64,000 nt of DNA from Paracentrotus lividus (lineage: Eukaryota > Echinodermata > Echinoidea > Camarodonta > Echinidae). The stretch lies in NCBI GenBank assembly GCA_940671915.1, contig CALNVZ010003426.1, positions 41,597,770 through 41,661,769 on the forward strand. The letters are read 5' to 3'. The notes beneath the pieces were generated by a model. That model was not told the DNA's origin and did no database searches. It saw only the letters and a program-made list of their open reading frames with translations. The translations under genes were made by a program, and so were the position numbers. Of the stretch, positions 10,821 through 22,679 are shown piece by piece; within the stretch, counting starts at the first letter, position 1; every line of letters begins with the position of its first letter.

Positions 10821-13800
10821 CCACGATCGGCAAATATCAAAATGCTTAACTCAAATCGAGAAATTATGTAGTAACATACAGTCAAGCTAATTATAGAAGG
10901 ATACAGAGAAGGAGAGAGAAAGAAAAATAGAGAGCTAGAGGGCGAGACAGTGAGAGAGAGAGGGATAGAGAGATTGTATTTTTTACTCTTGGTTCTATTT
11001 TCAGGAATGATACATGGGTAACATGCCTCATTAAAATAAAATTTTGGGCTTGACTATGCTTGGGAATACAAACGGTTATGTTGTCGATATCTTTAAAAAC
11101 CTAATAGAAAGACAGAAAGAAAAATAAATTATGCCATGCCTGGTAAAAGGTTTTTAATATATTTGTCCCTTAACAAAAATCAACGTTTCAAATGCCCTTT
11201 TGAATGATTTGTCTTTTACAGTTTCCCATAAATTCGCTGATGAGTTGAAACATGCGTGTAAATTCAGGGCAAATTATTGGAAATTACAGATACATAATGA
11301 ATCAAATTAACAACATTATTCAATGTAGATCAATAGATGCTTTTTAAATAATTTTCTCTGATTTGTTCATTTCAATGGGGCGATGTTGTGGGAGAATGTT
11401 TAGTTGATGCAATGCGCAATAATGTATGCTGAATTCTTAGAAAAATCATTTTGTACAGACATCAGACAAGGACTTGTGTTTATAGTAAATTCTGGACTTC
11501 TACTGTTATATAATTTATATTTTAATTAATTAAAAGTATTTTATGTCTCATTTAACACACAATTCGAGTAACATAGAAGAATTATCCTCTTTAATACTTC
11601 AGATAAGCTTTAAAAGTATATTTATAATGGATGGTAAAGCCTATCGCGACATGTCCACACACAAAAAAATATGTATATATAATGATTTATTCGACCTGAA
11701 ATAAAATAAGAGCTTACTCGTGTTCAAATCGGGTAGCAATTAATAGAGAAGTGTAGTAAATTCGTGTCATAAAACTTTTTTTTTCTTCTTGTGCTTTTCG
11801 GACAACATATCTCATTTGAATTCATTGGCAAAGACTTTAGCTACAACCTAAGGGGTAGTAGATTAATGTGGGCGTAATGAATCTAGATCTTGTCTTTATC
11901 TCATTTTGATCCTTCAAGAAAATCCATAATCCAAACCCATTAGTATCGCCTAAAAAGAATCTGAACCTTGCATTGCCCTCAGACGGCTACCATGATGCAA
12001 TGTCGACAGCCATGGTAGATGCGTGGGTAACCTAGTCAATATCTAGTAGACTGGGATTTCAACAGATTAGCCTTATTTTCCAGTGACACTTTTTCGAAGC
12101 AACCTGATTTCAGAACCATTCACAAAATCACGTTTTACTACGGCATGTATTTTTTACACAAGTCGATCTGATATTGCATTTTAAGGTCGATGAAGGCACA
12201 CCAAAGGCCTTGTCGATTTTTTTTTTTTTTTTTTTTTTTTTTGGTGAGAATGGGTTGCGGGGGGGGGGAACTATCCGTATTTTAATATACCGTTAAAGTT
12301 CTTTTAACATCAAGGTACAACGTATTAGAATAGCTGGTGAGTCATGTGCAGAACTATGCAAACATAGTGAGGTTTGCTTATTCTTGTTACTATGTGATCA
12401 TATTCAACTTAGCGTTTCCACTTCCTTCTGTTTTCTGCCTTCATCAAATAAGTAAGTCGCTATAGTTGCGGATACCTCATTTCATTCCACCAAACTCCCT
12501 TACAAGCACGGCAACAACTACAAAAATTTTGATTACCAAGTGGTTTGCTCACGACACCTTTGTTCGGATCTGGTCGACTTGCATGTTTGCCTTACACTGT
12601 AAAGGATAAAACACTGGAATGTTTTCAGGCATGCTTCACTAAAAGCTGCTGACCGAAATAAATCAACGCATTCTTTATCTTCCGGCAAAATGTACAAAAT
12701 AAGATGACGATGTTGTAAGGGTATGAAGAGTACCACTGGGAAAAAATCGCGAGTATCTAAAGGTCAAGAGAGGTAAATGTAAAGTATCTATAGTATCTAG
12801 AGGTTTGTTATTATATAACAAGGTAGTTGTACAGGGAATATGGAAGTACAAAAGAAGAAAGAAGAACTAGGTAAAGAGCGAAGATGTCGTTTTATTCCAT
12901 TCTTCATACAAATTCAACTGTTGAAATATGATAATATATCACGCAACTTTAACTTGAAACAAAAAAAAAGTGGATAATAAAGAATTGAAATATTCGATTT
13001 TTTTTTTTTAAATTTTACCACTTTCAACGCATCATTGCACATAGTGAGGAACAGTTTATCCTATCATTCTATTGCGTGACTTCTTTATTGCGCCTGTTGA
13101 AGACACAAATCTGAGCCATGTTTTATGCAAATCTCTCGACTACACGCTCAAGATGGTTGAAACGTCTTCATTAGTTCTCCCTGGCGTCCTTCCCGAACAA
13201 TTTGGACATCTCGGATGGTAAGCAACGTAAAATGGCGTCTTCTCAGGCGAGGCGAGGTAAGTGCTGATATCTTATCTTACATCGCCATCTTACTCAACTG
13301 GTCACTGAACCGAGGTTCCGTGTCCTAGTTCCGAGAAGTAGGTATAAAAGAGGACCTTCATATATTCTTCCACAATCAAGGCTTGTCTTGCTGTCTGTTG
13401 CAAATCACATTATGCGAATAGGCTTGGCAAAACCATGGGCAATCTTACACTGCTGGCGTTTTGTATATATTTCGCCTGCAATTAGATTGAATGCACGACG
13501 TGACAGATATCTGCTTCTTTTCCGTCGCCATTTCACACCTGAAATATACCTTAACGTCTCCACCGTCCAAAATCCGGGTGCATTTCGGCCGAGAGACATA
13601 TATCGCCAGTGTGAAAGTATTAGCTGAAAGTAAGGCAAATGATATGAAGGTGATTGTAAGGCCTTCCATGCCTATGCATTTAAACTACTAGCAATCATGT
13701 TCTTGAGAATGCAGACTGCAATCGTGCCAACACATCTGACATCGACTGAAAACATTGTTTCTGAGTATAAAAGGATGTTGTGACCAAAAGATTTAAGGTA

Positions 13801-14769
13801 TTGGATTTGTAAGATAATGCTCTAGATGAAACAAGAAACAGAATAAAAAGACGTGTGGTAGAAAGAGGTGATTCGGGTTTCACAAAAAGAGAAATTTTCT
13901 TCTCGAAACACCTAAAAAGTTTCGAAAAGTTTCAATAATGTTTAAATTTGTAGTTTAAAAATGTCAATTTCATAAATTAATCCATTGTTATTCCCCCCCC
14001 CCTTTTTTTTATATTTATCAGTCTACCTCGATTCATTTTGTAGAGCTGACAGATGACACAAACTATGAAAAGATCTAAAAACATCAAACGTGCCAAGAAA
14101 GACTTGATGGTGCACATTGTTTCCACCCGCATTACAGGAAAACAGTATCAGTTACCCTTGTAAAGCCCGGCAATCAGAACTAGCCTCAGTTTCTCGTTTA
14201 CATGAGGAAGACAACATTTTATCAATTGCCCTAGATACTCAGCCACACCGCCGACTTCCATGCAATCTATACGGAATTAATTGTTCCGCAAATCAGATTG
14301 GATATCGAGCCGAACAAAACGAGTTGTACAATCAGTGGTCAGATACCGCAATGGTCAGGTAAGATTCGACTTCCCGTTTGTGTCTCTTCACCTAGTGCAT
14401 CCCTTTATCACAACCGTTACTTTTCCCCTTAATATTTAGTCATTTCTTTTTTCCTATTTCTTTACTTCTTCTTGGTATTGATCTCCACTATCATGTTTTG
14501 AATTACTCCCCCTCCCCCTTTCTGCATTATCGTGCTGGTCTCTTCCGAAGTCTTGAATATATACAACTTAACCTATTTCTCATGCCGCCGTTTGTGTGCC
14601 CAATTAAAAAGTTGATATTATAAAATAAAGAAGTTACTATATCACCTAAATTTCTGTTTTTTCCCCCTTTATATTGTTTCTCAATACCTTTATTATCATG
14701 TATTCATCAAATTAGGTGCAGCGCACATCCCCCCTTATTACACTCAGTCGCATATATCGTACTATGCTT
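10821..14769. other. No supportable gene within first part of copy A
   Basis: AT-rich unique DNA with GA-rich tracts near 10900-10975, a T run at about 12219-12242 followed by a G run, and a C/T run near 13993-14010. Frames such as 13388-13627 and 14117-14362 do not persist in the corresponding stretch of copy B, so they are not treated as genes. A weak promoter-like TATA motif is listed separately. Confidence 0.6.
13343..13350 (+). promoter_or_regulatory. TATA-box-like motif
   Basis: TATAAAAG sits in a locally less AT-rich stretch (about 13100-13400). The other allele has TATAAAG at the matching place. The motif fits a core promoter TATA box, with a start expected about 30 bp downstream, near the pyrimidine-rich stretch at 13365-13375. 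No downstream gene is recognisable, so this is a motif match only. Confidence 0.2.
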
Positions 14770-14808
14770 TGTGGTGTGCCACAGGGAACGACGCTCTTCC
14801 CGGTCTTA
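14770..14808 (+). pseudogene. Trace of LINE-type reverse transcriptase (VPQG motif)
   Basis: Translation reads CGVPQGTTLFPVL, which closely matches the conserved GVPQGS.LGP.L motif of reverse transcriptases in LINE retrotransposons. The match is confined to about 13 residues. The frame closes soon after it, and no catalytic YADD/FADD block or endonuclease is seen nearby. The allelic site in copy B is at about 29989-30029 and carries small indels. It is best explained as a tiny, old LINE remnant, though chance similarity over so short a stretch is possible. Confidence 0.3.
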
Positions 14809-17800
14809 GGTGAAAGGGAGACAAGGAGGAATGGATAATGTCGAGAAGATTGAAAGCTGTAATTCAATTCAGGCTTGCGAATAAGATCCAACTATTGGGA
14901 GAAGTAGAAATTGCGGTAATTGGAAAACAAGAGGTTTGCTTTCAGCATTATCCTGATTATGAGAAGTCAAAGAAATCGGGGCAAGCATGGACTGCGTATG
15001 CAGACTTTTGTTTTAGAAATCAGTCAATATGGGTGGATAGAGAGAGAATTCCAACATCGTTGTGTTTAAAGAAATGGAATTGAACGGTATTTTTCTTCTC
15101 TCTTTTTAGAATGGTATTTTTAATATGCCTAAATAACTACAACTAAATGATTGAATAGAATTGTTAAAGAAGATTTAACATAATCAAAAGAAAATCTGTT
15201 TATGCAGAAACCAAGATTTTACCCAATACATTGATAATTTGCTTTTGTTGCAAAATGTTATGTCTGTTATTGTATTTTTTGAATATTTAAGTGTTTTATT
15301 CATTAAAAACAAATCAAAGTACAGGTCATCAAAAACATCGTATCAACAATTACAAAAAAAGTTTCAACAACAATAATAATAAAAATAATAAACTGATAGA
15401 AACAATAAAGAAAAAAAAGGAGGAACTTAAATAAGAAGAAGACTATTTATGGAAATGTGTACATTGGACATAATAGATACAGTACCAAGCACAAAGTAGG
15501 AGGAAGCCTCTTTGTAAACTGGACCTATATGGCCATGCGTTTTAAGTTGGGCCCATGTTGTGTGACACACTCAAAATTTGTACTAATCGTGCGCATTTCC
15601 ATGAAAGTGGCTGTAACTTTATAAAAATGTATATTAACCCCACAAAAGTATACATTTTCTGGAAGCTGAATGTCTGAGGAGTTTGGAAATGCACTTGAAA
15701 TTAACATAGGTGGCGCCCTTGAAAGGTTATGAATCTTAAAGCCTGAAAAATTGATGAAAAAAGATGGCTTTAGAAAAAAAAATTGCAAAAAAAAAATTGC
15801 TTTCCCTACAACATTATTTACTGCAGATTTGAACTCATTGTTATTGTATTTTTTTCTCAAATTATTTATATTTTTCATTCTTTCGCATATCTCTCCATAT
15901 AGGAAAACCATTTTAAATCAGAAGGGAAGCTTACTTTGGCGACGTACTGCTGGGAATATTTTATTCAAATCAGTACTAAAAAGGCTGGATGACTATGAAC
16001 CGTTTACATCTAGGTACTTTTCGGATGGGTCTCAAAGGACTTGGATTTGTCGATTACCATGGCAACAATAAGTGTGATGGACACCAAAAGGATTTCAGTT
16101 ATGTATCTAAGGCATTCCCAGGTCAGCGGTTCATTAAGATTTACTACATCAAGGAATGGCAGAGTAGGTTAATTGCAGCCCCTGGAACTCCGGTCCAAAA
16201 GCCACATCCTCAGTCTGTCCCTCCCTTCTCTAATATATTGCTCTGTTCCATCCATTAAGTTAAGTGTTTTCGGATTCCATAGATGTATGTATACATATAT
16301 TTCAAATTTACATTTCAAAATGAATAATTAAACAATCGTGCTTTCCTTAGCAGTTGTATCTATAAAGTTGATTTATGAATGCATTTCGTGTATCTTTACA
16401 CGCTAATTATATGCAAGGACAACACATAATAAAGATGCACAAATATGGTTAAAAAATGATGATTATAACCCCAAAACCATCGGAAATGGAGTAGGCAGCC
16501 ATACGAAGTTATAAAGGTGTGTTAAATGTGCGTTTACAGACAATGCATTTTTATTATTAAAAAAGTGGTGCGAAAAGGTCAGAACACCTCCAAAAAAGAA
16601 ATCACACAAGCGGAAACAAATTAGTGTTATTCATGTGCAAAGAAAATTGAGCAGATTCTCTAAATACATTACAAAGAGGATTACTTCACTCCTGCTTGCA
16701 ATTTTACAGCAGTTATATTTAGATTATTAAATTCTTAAGCATTAATAACAAGCTATGGAATCGCAGAGAGTTGTTATCATGGTTTTAGGTTTGGATAAGC
16801 CATGTGCAAGTCACCGGAATTCCTACACTATTTTCCCTCCATTAACTGCAGAGTTTGTTTCAGTCTACCCAGTTGTGGTTATGTAAATGGCGATGTTCAG
16901 TCATAAATAATTCATGATAACATCATTATTTTGCAAACCTTTACATTTGTGGCTATTTATTCATCCTTCCGAACATTAATATAGCAAAGGAACATGACAA
17001 ATCAATAATTTATTAAACCATACCTCTACAAAGTTATCTAATCCCTTTGACAATACGGAAATGACCGAACATGCATCACTGTATACTCTTATAAATTTCA
17101 ATTACGAAGTTGTGATAGAAATATTCAGCAACATTATTGTGAAGTAGTTTTTTTTTTTTTTTTTAAATATGAAGATGTTGATGAGAACCGATAAAGGAAT
17201 GGATTTAGTTGAAAAGGAAAGAGAGAGAACAAATTGATAATGTGATTATATAGCACAGAATGATATGACAGGATGGTAGCCAGGTTGACAAAGCCGGGGA
17301 GATCCATAACAATTTCACGAAATCAAAATACCGACCACAAACTCATTGGAAAATCTCCTTAAGCTTATATTTCGAGAACTTCGTGGGATTATTTATGGAC
17401 CCTGGATTGTTATTTCCCTAGGGGCAGAGAGGCGTACGTGTACACTTTCGCTTCCCAAGGTATTTTTTTATGCTCTTCTGGCTTTTCTTCTATGAACTGT
17501 GTATTTTTATTATTTTGGGGGACAACATAATGAAGGAAAATACAAAGTCAGTTTGTTAGTAGTGCACATGGACTTGATAAATATAAAGAATTTCAGACAA
17601 TAACACCAGCGATTAAATATTTATTTTGTAACATAGATTAAAATTAAGAAACAAACGCAAAATTATATTGTTAAATTCGACATGTAAAGATGTGTCATAA
17701 TATCGGTAAAGCCCCTTTTTCTCTACACACGTGATTTAATGTCATTCAAATACTTCGAAGGTCTCAAACTTAGTTAATTGAACATTGAACTTTTTAAAGA

Positions 17801-17930
17801 ACACGCGATATTGCAATTGACAATCACTTTGTATAGCATATAAAGTCTGCAACAGGGTTTGTTTGTTTGTCTTTGTTTTTTTAATATATATATTTTTTTT
17901 TTGTTCGTCAACGCTATTTGACAGCTCAGT
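14809..17930. other. No gene seen
   Basis: AT-rich DNA with A-runs near 15350-15420 and 15775-15800 and a T-run near 17149-17164. Frames at 14838-15083, 15525-15911 and 15751-16071 lack domains. They also do not persist in copy B, so I regard them as chance. Confidence 0.6.
16053..16066. promoter_or_regulatory. RFX X-box-like motif
   Basis: ATTACCATGGCAAC differs at one position from the palindromic X-box form GTTACCATGGCAAC bound by RFX transcription factors, which regulate ciliary genes in animals. No promoter or gene is identified next to it. The other allele carries an extra C in the motif, which may be consensus error. Confidence 0.25.
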
Positions 17931-18055
17931 ACCCTGTAACATAAAATATACGATGGTTTTTACGATTGATTTCAATCGTAAGTCTATGGTAAACTGAATG
18001 CTAACACTTACAATCAATCATACGATTGACTATTATCTCCTTTAAGTTACAGGGG
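17931..18055. mobile_element. Hairpin MITE, about 125 bp
   Basis: The ends ACCCTGTAAC and GTTACAGGGGT are inverted copies, and the next bases (TAAA / TTTAA) also pair. Inside lie paired blocks built from ACGATTGATT and its complement: ACGATTGATTTCAATCGTAAG on the left and CTTACAATCAATCATACGATT on the right, around a TCTATGGTAAACTGAATGC centre. It has no coding capacity. The allelic copy is at 32650-32777. The target duplication is not clear, so the superfamily is left open. Confidence 0.6.
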
Positions 18056-19485
18056 TGAGAAGTGTCTTTCAAATGCCAAAGCAACCAAAAATACCTTGAC
18101 AGCGTAGGTTGGGTGAATCTCCTGGGCACTGATTCCTTTACATTGGGATGACTTAGTAAAAGTGACCAGGCATCCATCATTTGTGTCGTTCCCACGACGA
18201 AGTTCATTCATCACACACCCACCCACACATTAAAAGAAAAGTACAGGTAGCCCAAGGACCAGTGGACATTAGTATTTATCATGCCATCAGTGTTTTGGAA
18301 GATTGTGGGTGATTTTATGAAAGAAAGCTTTGGTAATTATCGAGGCTAATCAGAGTAAAGGATATTTGAAAAACTATTAAATGGTTTTCTTCATTGCTAA
18401 AAAAGTTATTTGAGTCTGACAGCTATACAAGAGTACAAATAAGTTTGGTATGAAAGATTGAGATGCATACTGGTATTATTCATAATGGTTCATCTAGGAA
18501 CTAAAATCTCATGAACGGATGTGTATGTGTGGTTGGGGATGCGTTATGCGATTCACTAGCTTAAATTATACATTGTTAACGAAATTTTATCTAAACTCTA
18601 TTAGAAAAACAGCTAAAATACACTAGGAACATAAGGTTGTTGTTGTTCAATATTGAACATAATGTTAATGCTTTCTCATAGTTGTATATGACTGGCACAG
18701 GGCGAAAGATACATTATCTTTTGTAACATTGCAGGCCCATAAATCCCTGTGCATGTGCAAAAAGAGAAGCAGTGTCCATTAAAAATATGAAAGCATCACG
18801 CTCTCTAAAAAATTCAATCCCATCACGCCCACGAAATATCATATTTCGTGATCGAATGCACACGTGAAACACGGAATCAACGAGAAGCAGATGCTGTAAA
18901 AATGAAAAAATACTATATAAATTTTACACAACAAAATCATAAAATCATTTGCCCTTTTTACAAAATATCTCTATGCCGACGAGAAAGTGTATACTTTTAA
19001 ATATAATTGTATTTTATTCTGTTTTCTATATTTTTGTATTTTTTCCCTGGGAGGGACTTGTCTCGGGTAACCTGATTTTCCAGACTTAATGTTTTTATAC
19101 CAAACTTTCAGACGTAATGCGTCTTGTCCCCCCCCCCCTTTTTTTTTTTGCTGTTTTTTGTTGGTTTTTTTTTTCTCGTTTTTCAGGCATGGACAAGAAA
19201 GGTTGCTGAGCTCTCGCGCAACCTTTGTCAAAAAGCAAGTGATCGCAGGATGGTGACGTTATAACGACAACACGCACGACAAGTTGTGACCATAATATTC
19301 CATATGCTCTACCTGGGTACTAATCTTCAGTTAATGGTGTCTGACTTGTGGGACTGCATTTATCTGAATGACAGTGTATCCCCATTTCAAGCACTAGATT
19401 TTAGTATGTTTTAGTGGGAATCGCGAGGTTGACGATAATTTCTTTTCGGTAATTTATTTGTTTTGAGAGGAGGAGATTTTCGACG
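18056..19485. other. No gene seen
   Basis: Mixed AT-rich DNA. A 21-bp near-perfect palindrome with arms CACGAAATAT / ATATTTCGTG lies at 18830-18850. C and T runs at 19127-19175 create a spurious lysine-rich minus-strand frame. Confidence 0.6.
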
Positions 19486-19509
19486 TTTTTTTTTTGTTTT
19501 TTTTTTTTT

Positions 19510-19570
<61 letters not shown>
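19486..19570. repeat. Long T homopolymer tract
   Basis: Roughly 80 bases of almost pure T with a few G interruptions. The other allele has only about 20 T at the same place (about 34277-34301), so the length is either polymorphic or poorly resolved by sequencing. Confidence 0.9.
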
Positions 19571-19572
<2 letters not shown>

Positions 19573-20089
19573 GTATAATCATTTCTCAAGTTTTTTTGTA
19601 AAACAATATTTTCTTTGAAAAAATGTGATATCATAAATAAATTAAATTCATGAAAATATTTTGAGCAAAACGTTTATATAAATCCAAATATATTACAATA
19701 TTTAATATATCATCATTTCTAGTTAAGACCGTTATTTCCTAAAAGGCATCCCACCAATTAAATGATGAGGGGGTTTTAGGTGAATCGAGGGAGTTGTAGA
19801 ACCTTTTATGAAAAGAAGTGGTCTCGGAGGTAAGTAACGAGTAGGGATTCTCCATCTTACCAATCAATTATTCAACATCTTCAAATTTATCCCTAAGTAG
19901 ATGCTTGCTTTGGGCTATGACTCTCTAAGCCCTGAATGCACATATTTAGTCTGTACCAAGTATAACATCTATTTTTGTGTTCAAATCATTGGCTACTTTT
20001 TGTTTTTGTTTTGTAGTATTATATTTATACATGTCTATACGTATTTCCAACGTTTTGTGTTGCTGAAATATCAGCGTTTTCTCCATCAG

Positions 20090-20090
<1 letters not shown>

Positions 20091-20147
<57 letters not shown>

Positions 20148-20191
20148 TATTATTATTATTTGTATTATTATTATTATTAATAATAATAATA
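20091..20191. repeat. TTA trinucleotide microsatellite
   Basis: About 100 bases of TTA repeats ending in a short TAA inversion. The allelic site at about 34791-34831 is contracted to about 40 bases. The isoleucine/leucine-rich frame over 19901-20194 comes entirely from this array. Confidence 0.9.
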
Positions 20192-21900
20192 TAATTATCA
20201 TTTTGGATATTTCTAAGCGGGGAAAAAAAAATCACATTTACCACATAACTCATGAAACAGATCGCAAACAGAAATATAGACGAACCAAATTTAATTGCAT
20301 TGCTTCACTGACAAATCTTAACCCTACCATCTACCGTAGAACGAGTCCAGGAAAAGTTGTATTAACACTCACCACTGATGTGATGTCACTTAAACAAGAA
20401 TCCAACCAAAATATGTTTTATCATAAACTAACACTAACTTGGTCACGGTCCGGCAATTAATTCTTTAAATAGCCATTTCGTATGTTTCGTTTTTGTTTTC
20501 AAACTTAAAATGTTCTAAAAAATTTAGATTTATTTCACATGTATTTTGAATATATGTATTATATGTTTATGAAAAGTGGCAAACGGAAAATAACCTACTT
20601 AGTTTGAACGTTTGATTGATGCCGATGTGTAATGGATTCTGATAAACTGCCACGATCCATAGTCGGATTACCGTTTTAAAATTCCATTATATCAATGCGC
20701 AAACGACTTCCCTTAGAGGTAATTGCTTCTTGAATGAGAGAGAAAAAAAAAACAATCACAGTTGCATGCAAAACAAGGTATCATTGGAATCGTTTAAGAG
20801 AAAATTTAAATTAAAAACATTACATGTCTGTTTTATGTTATGCTTTAATGGATAATCTGAAAACATTCAGGAAAAAAGAGAACGGAGTAACAAGTGACAA
20901 AAATAAGACATAATCGAAGCACTCATTTGCGATGTATATTCATTGTTTGTCCGTATACTGTCTACCTTTCCAATGTAAGAGATATAAGTTGCCTTTGTGG
21001 AATAAAGTAACTTACGCCATTGTCATAATATTTTATTTTGTCTTCTATATTAGATGTCTTCATGCCCTTACTAAAAGCCATTCAGTGAATGCAAACCTGT
21101 TGCAGACCCTTAAATACAGAGGATAACCTTTTTTGGCCTGTTTATCCGTCTCTCTACACCATTATCAAAATTCATGGCGATCATAATGCACATCGAGAAA
21201 AAGTGATGGAGAAATATTTCCACAGATTGATTGATGGCCTTGGTGAAATAGGTAGAGGGTCTTCAGGGGACCTTTTTTTAGGGAACCGTCTCGAATACCA
21301 ATTTACCTAATGGACACCTCAGCATAAATCCTTCAAATATATTGATTTAGACGAGAAAGCGAAAAACATCGTCGTGCGAATATCGATGGTATTTTTGTTT
21401 TTGTCTCAATCCAGCCGATAATATTTTTTTTGCTTATATTTATGCAAACTAAAGTGAAACCGAGATTAAGGTAATATGGCTCCCCATATTCATACGTTTT
21501 CTATTTATTTATTAATTTATTTCATTTTTTTATTTTTGTTTCCTTTCACGGAACGCCAAAATTAAAAAAATATATAATTTGGACTTGCGCATTTGAGAAG
21601 TGGTGATGAAACAGTACTTCAATGGGAGTATAAACCCATTTTTTGACAACGTTATCGTAAAATAATTATCATATGGACAGTTGACAAATGAAAACAACTA
21701 TACTACACACTGCTGCGTAATTTTACTCCAAATCTAATTTGCAGCAGATTTGCCATCGAATCTATGTAAAAGAAAAAAGACAGATGGGCTGCTAGGCCTA
21801 TTTGTTTTCCCATACACATAAAAAAGTGGGATAAAAATAAATTGCTGTATTTAGGTTAACCAAAGCAAATCTCTATTCCTCCCCCTAAAAAGAAATATAT

Positions 21901-21906
<6 letters not shown>
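20192..21906. other. No gene seen; holds the empty site of a transposon
   Basis: AT-rich unique DNA. At 21571-21580 the sequence TATATAATTT is the unoccupied target of the 979-bp element found in copy B at 36235-37213. Frames here are short and not preserved in the other allele. Confidence 0.65.
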
Positions 21907-21960
<54 letters not shown>

Positions 21961-21966
21961 TGTATA
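21907..21966. repeat. TA and TGTA microsatellite
   Basis: A TA run passes into a run of TATG units. The allelic array at about 37535-37622 has a different mix of TA and TGTA units, so the locus is length-variable. Confidence 0.9.
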
Positions 21967-22679
21967 TAAACTCCACCTTTTTACACTGCACACACGATGT
22001 CAGAAGTCTGATAATGAATACACTTCTTAACGTGTTGAAATGTGATCTTCCTTCAATAGAATATAATGCCATTTTGTTTGTTGCTACAAATTGCTAGCTC
22101 TCATCCTATATCTGTATCTATAGACATGTTTAATTGATTCTGCGAAAATACATCGCATCGTATACATATATTACAGCAGAGATTCGCGAAGGCGATGTGG
22201 AAATGGTCGTAAACTAATGTTTCTTTTCCTTTCTTCTTTTCTTACAGTATTTTGATACATTTGAAATCAATAAACAGTGTTTCCGCGATTTAAACATTTT
22301 ATTTTCTACACACACAATTCAATGATGGCAATCTATAGAGGTACCGGAATCATCCAATGAGTCACGAAACATTTCAAAGCGGGGCTTCTCATCCGTATTC
22401 TTGTGAAGACCCAGTCACATCGAGAGCGAAATCTAGTATTTTCAGCGATCAAAGGGTGGAATAATGTTTAGCTAAAGCCTCTTTCACAAATGCAATTACA
22501 AAAGGTTAACATGTGTGATCATAGCTTTAGCCAGAACATTAGTAAATAAACACTTTGTAAAATATTTTCATTTTCGCGAGAGATTACTTTCAAGATGCAT
22601 GGCATGGTCAATGGCTCCTTTTGCAGATTGGATTATTTCTCCATGCACAGCAGTACACTCCTAGAAACACAAACAAATA

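Noticed and set aside
19901-20194. 97-codon plus-strand frame rich in isoleucine and leucine, resembling a membrane segment
   Set aside because: The hydrophobic run is a TTA microsatellite that differs in length between the two alleles.
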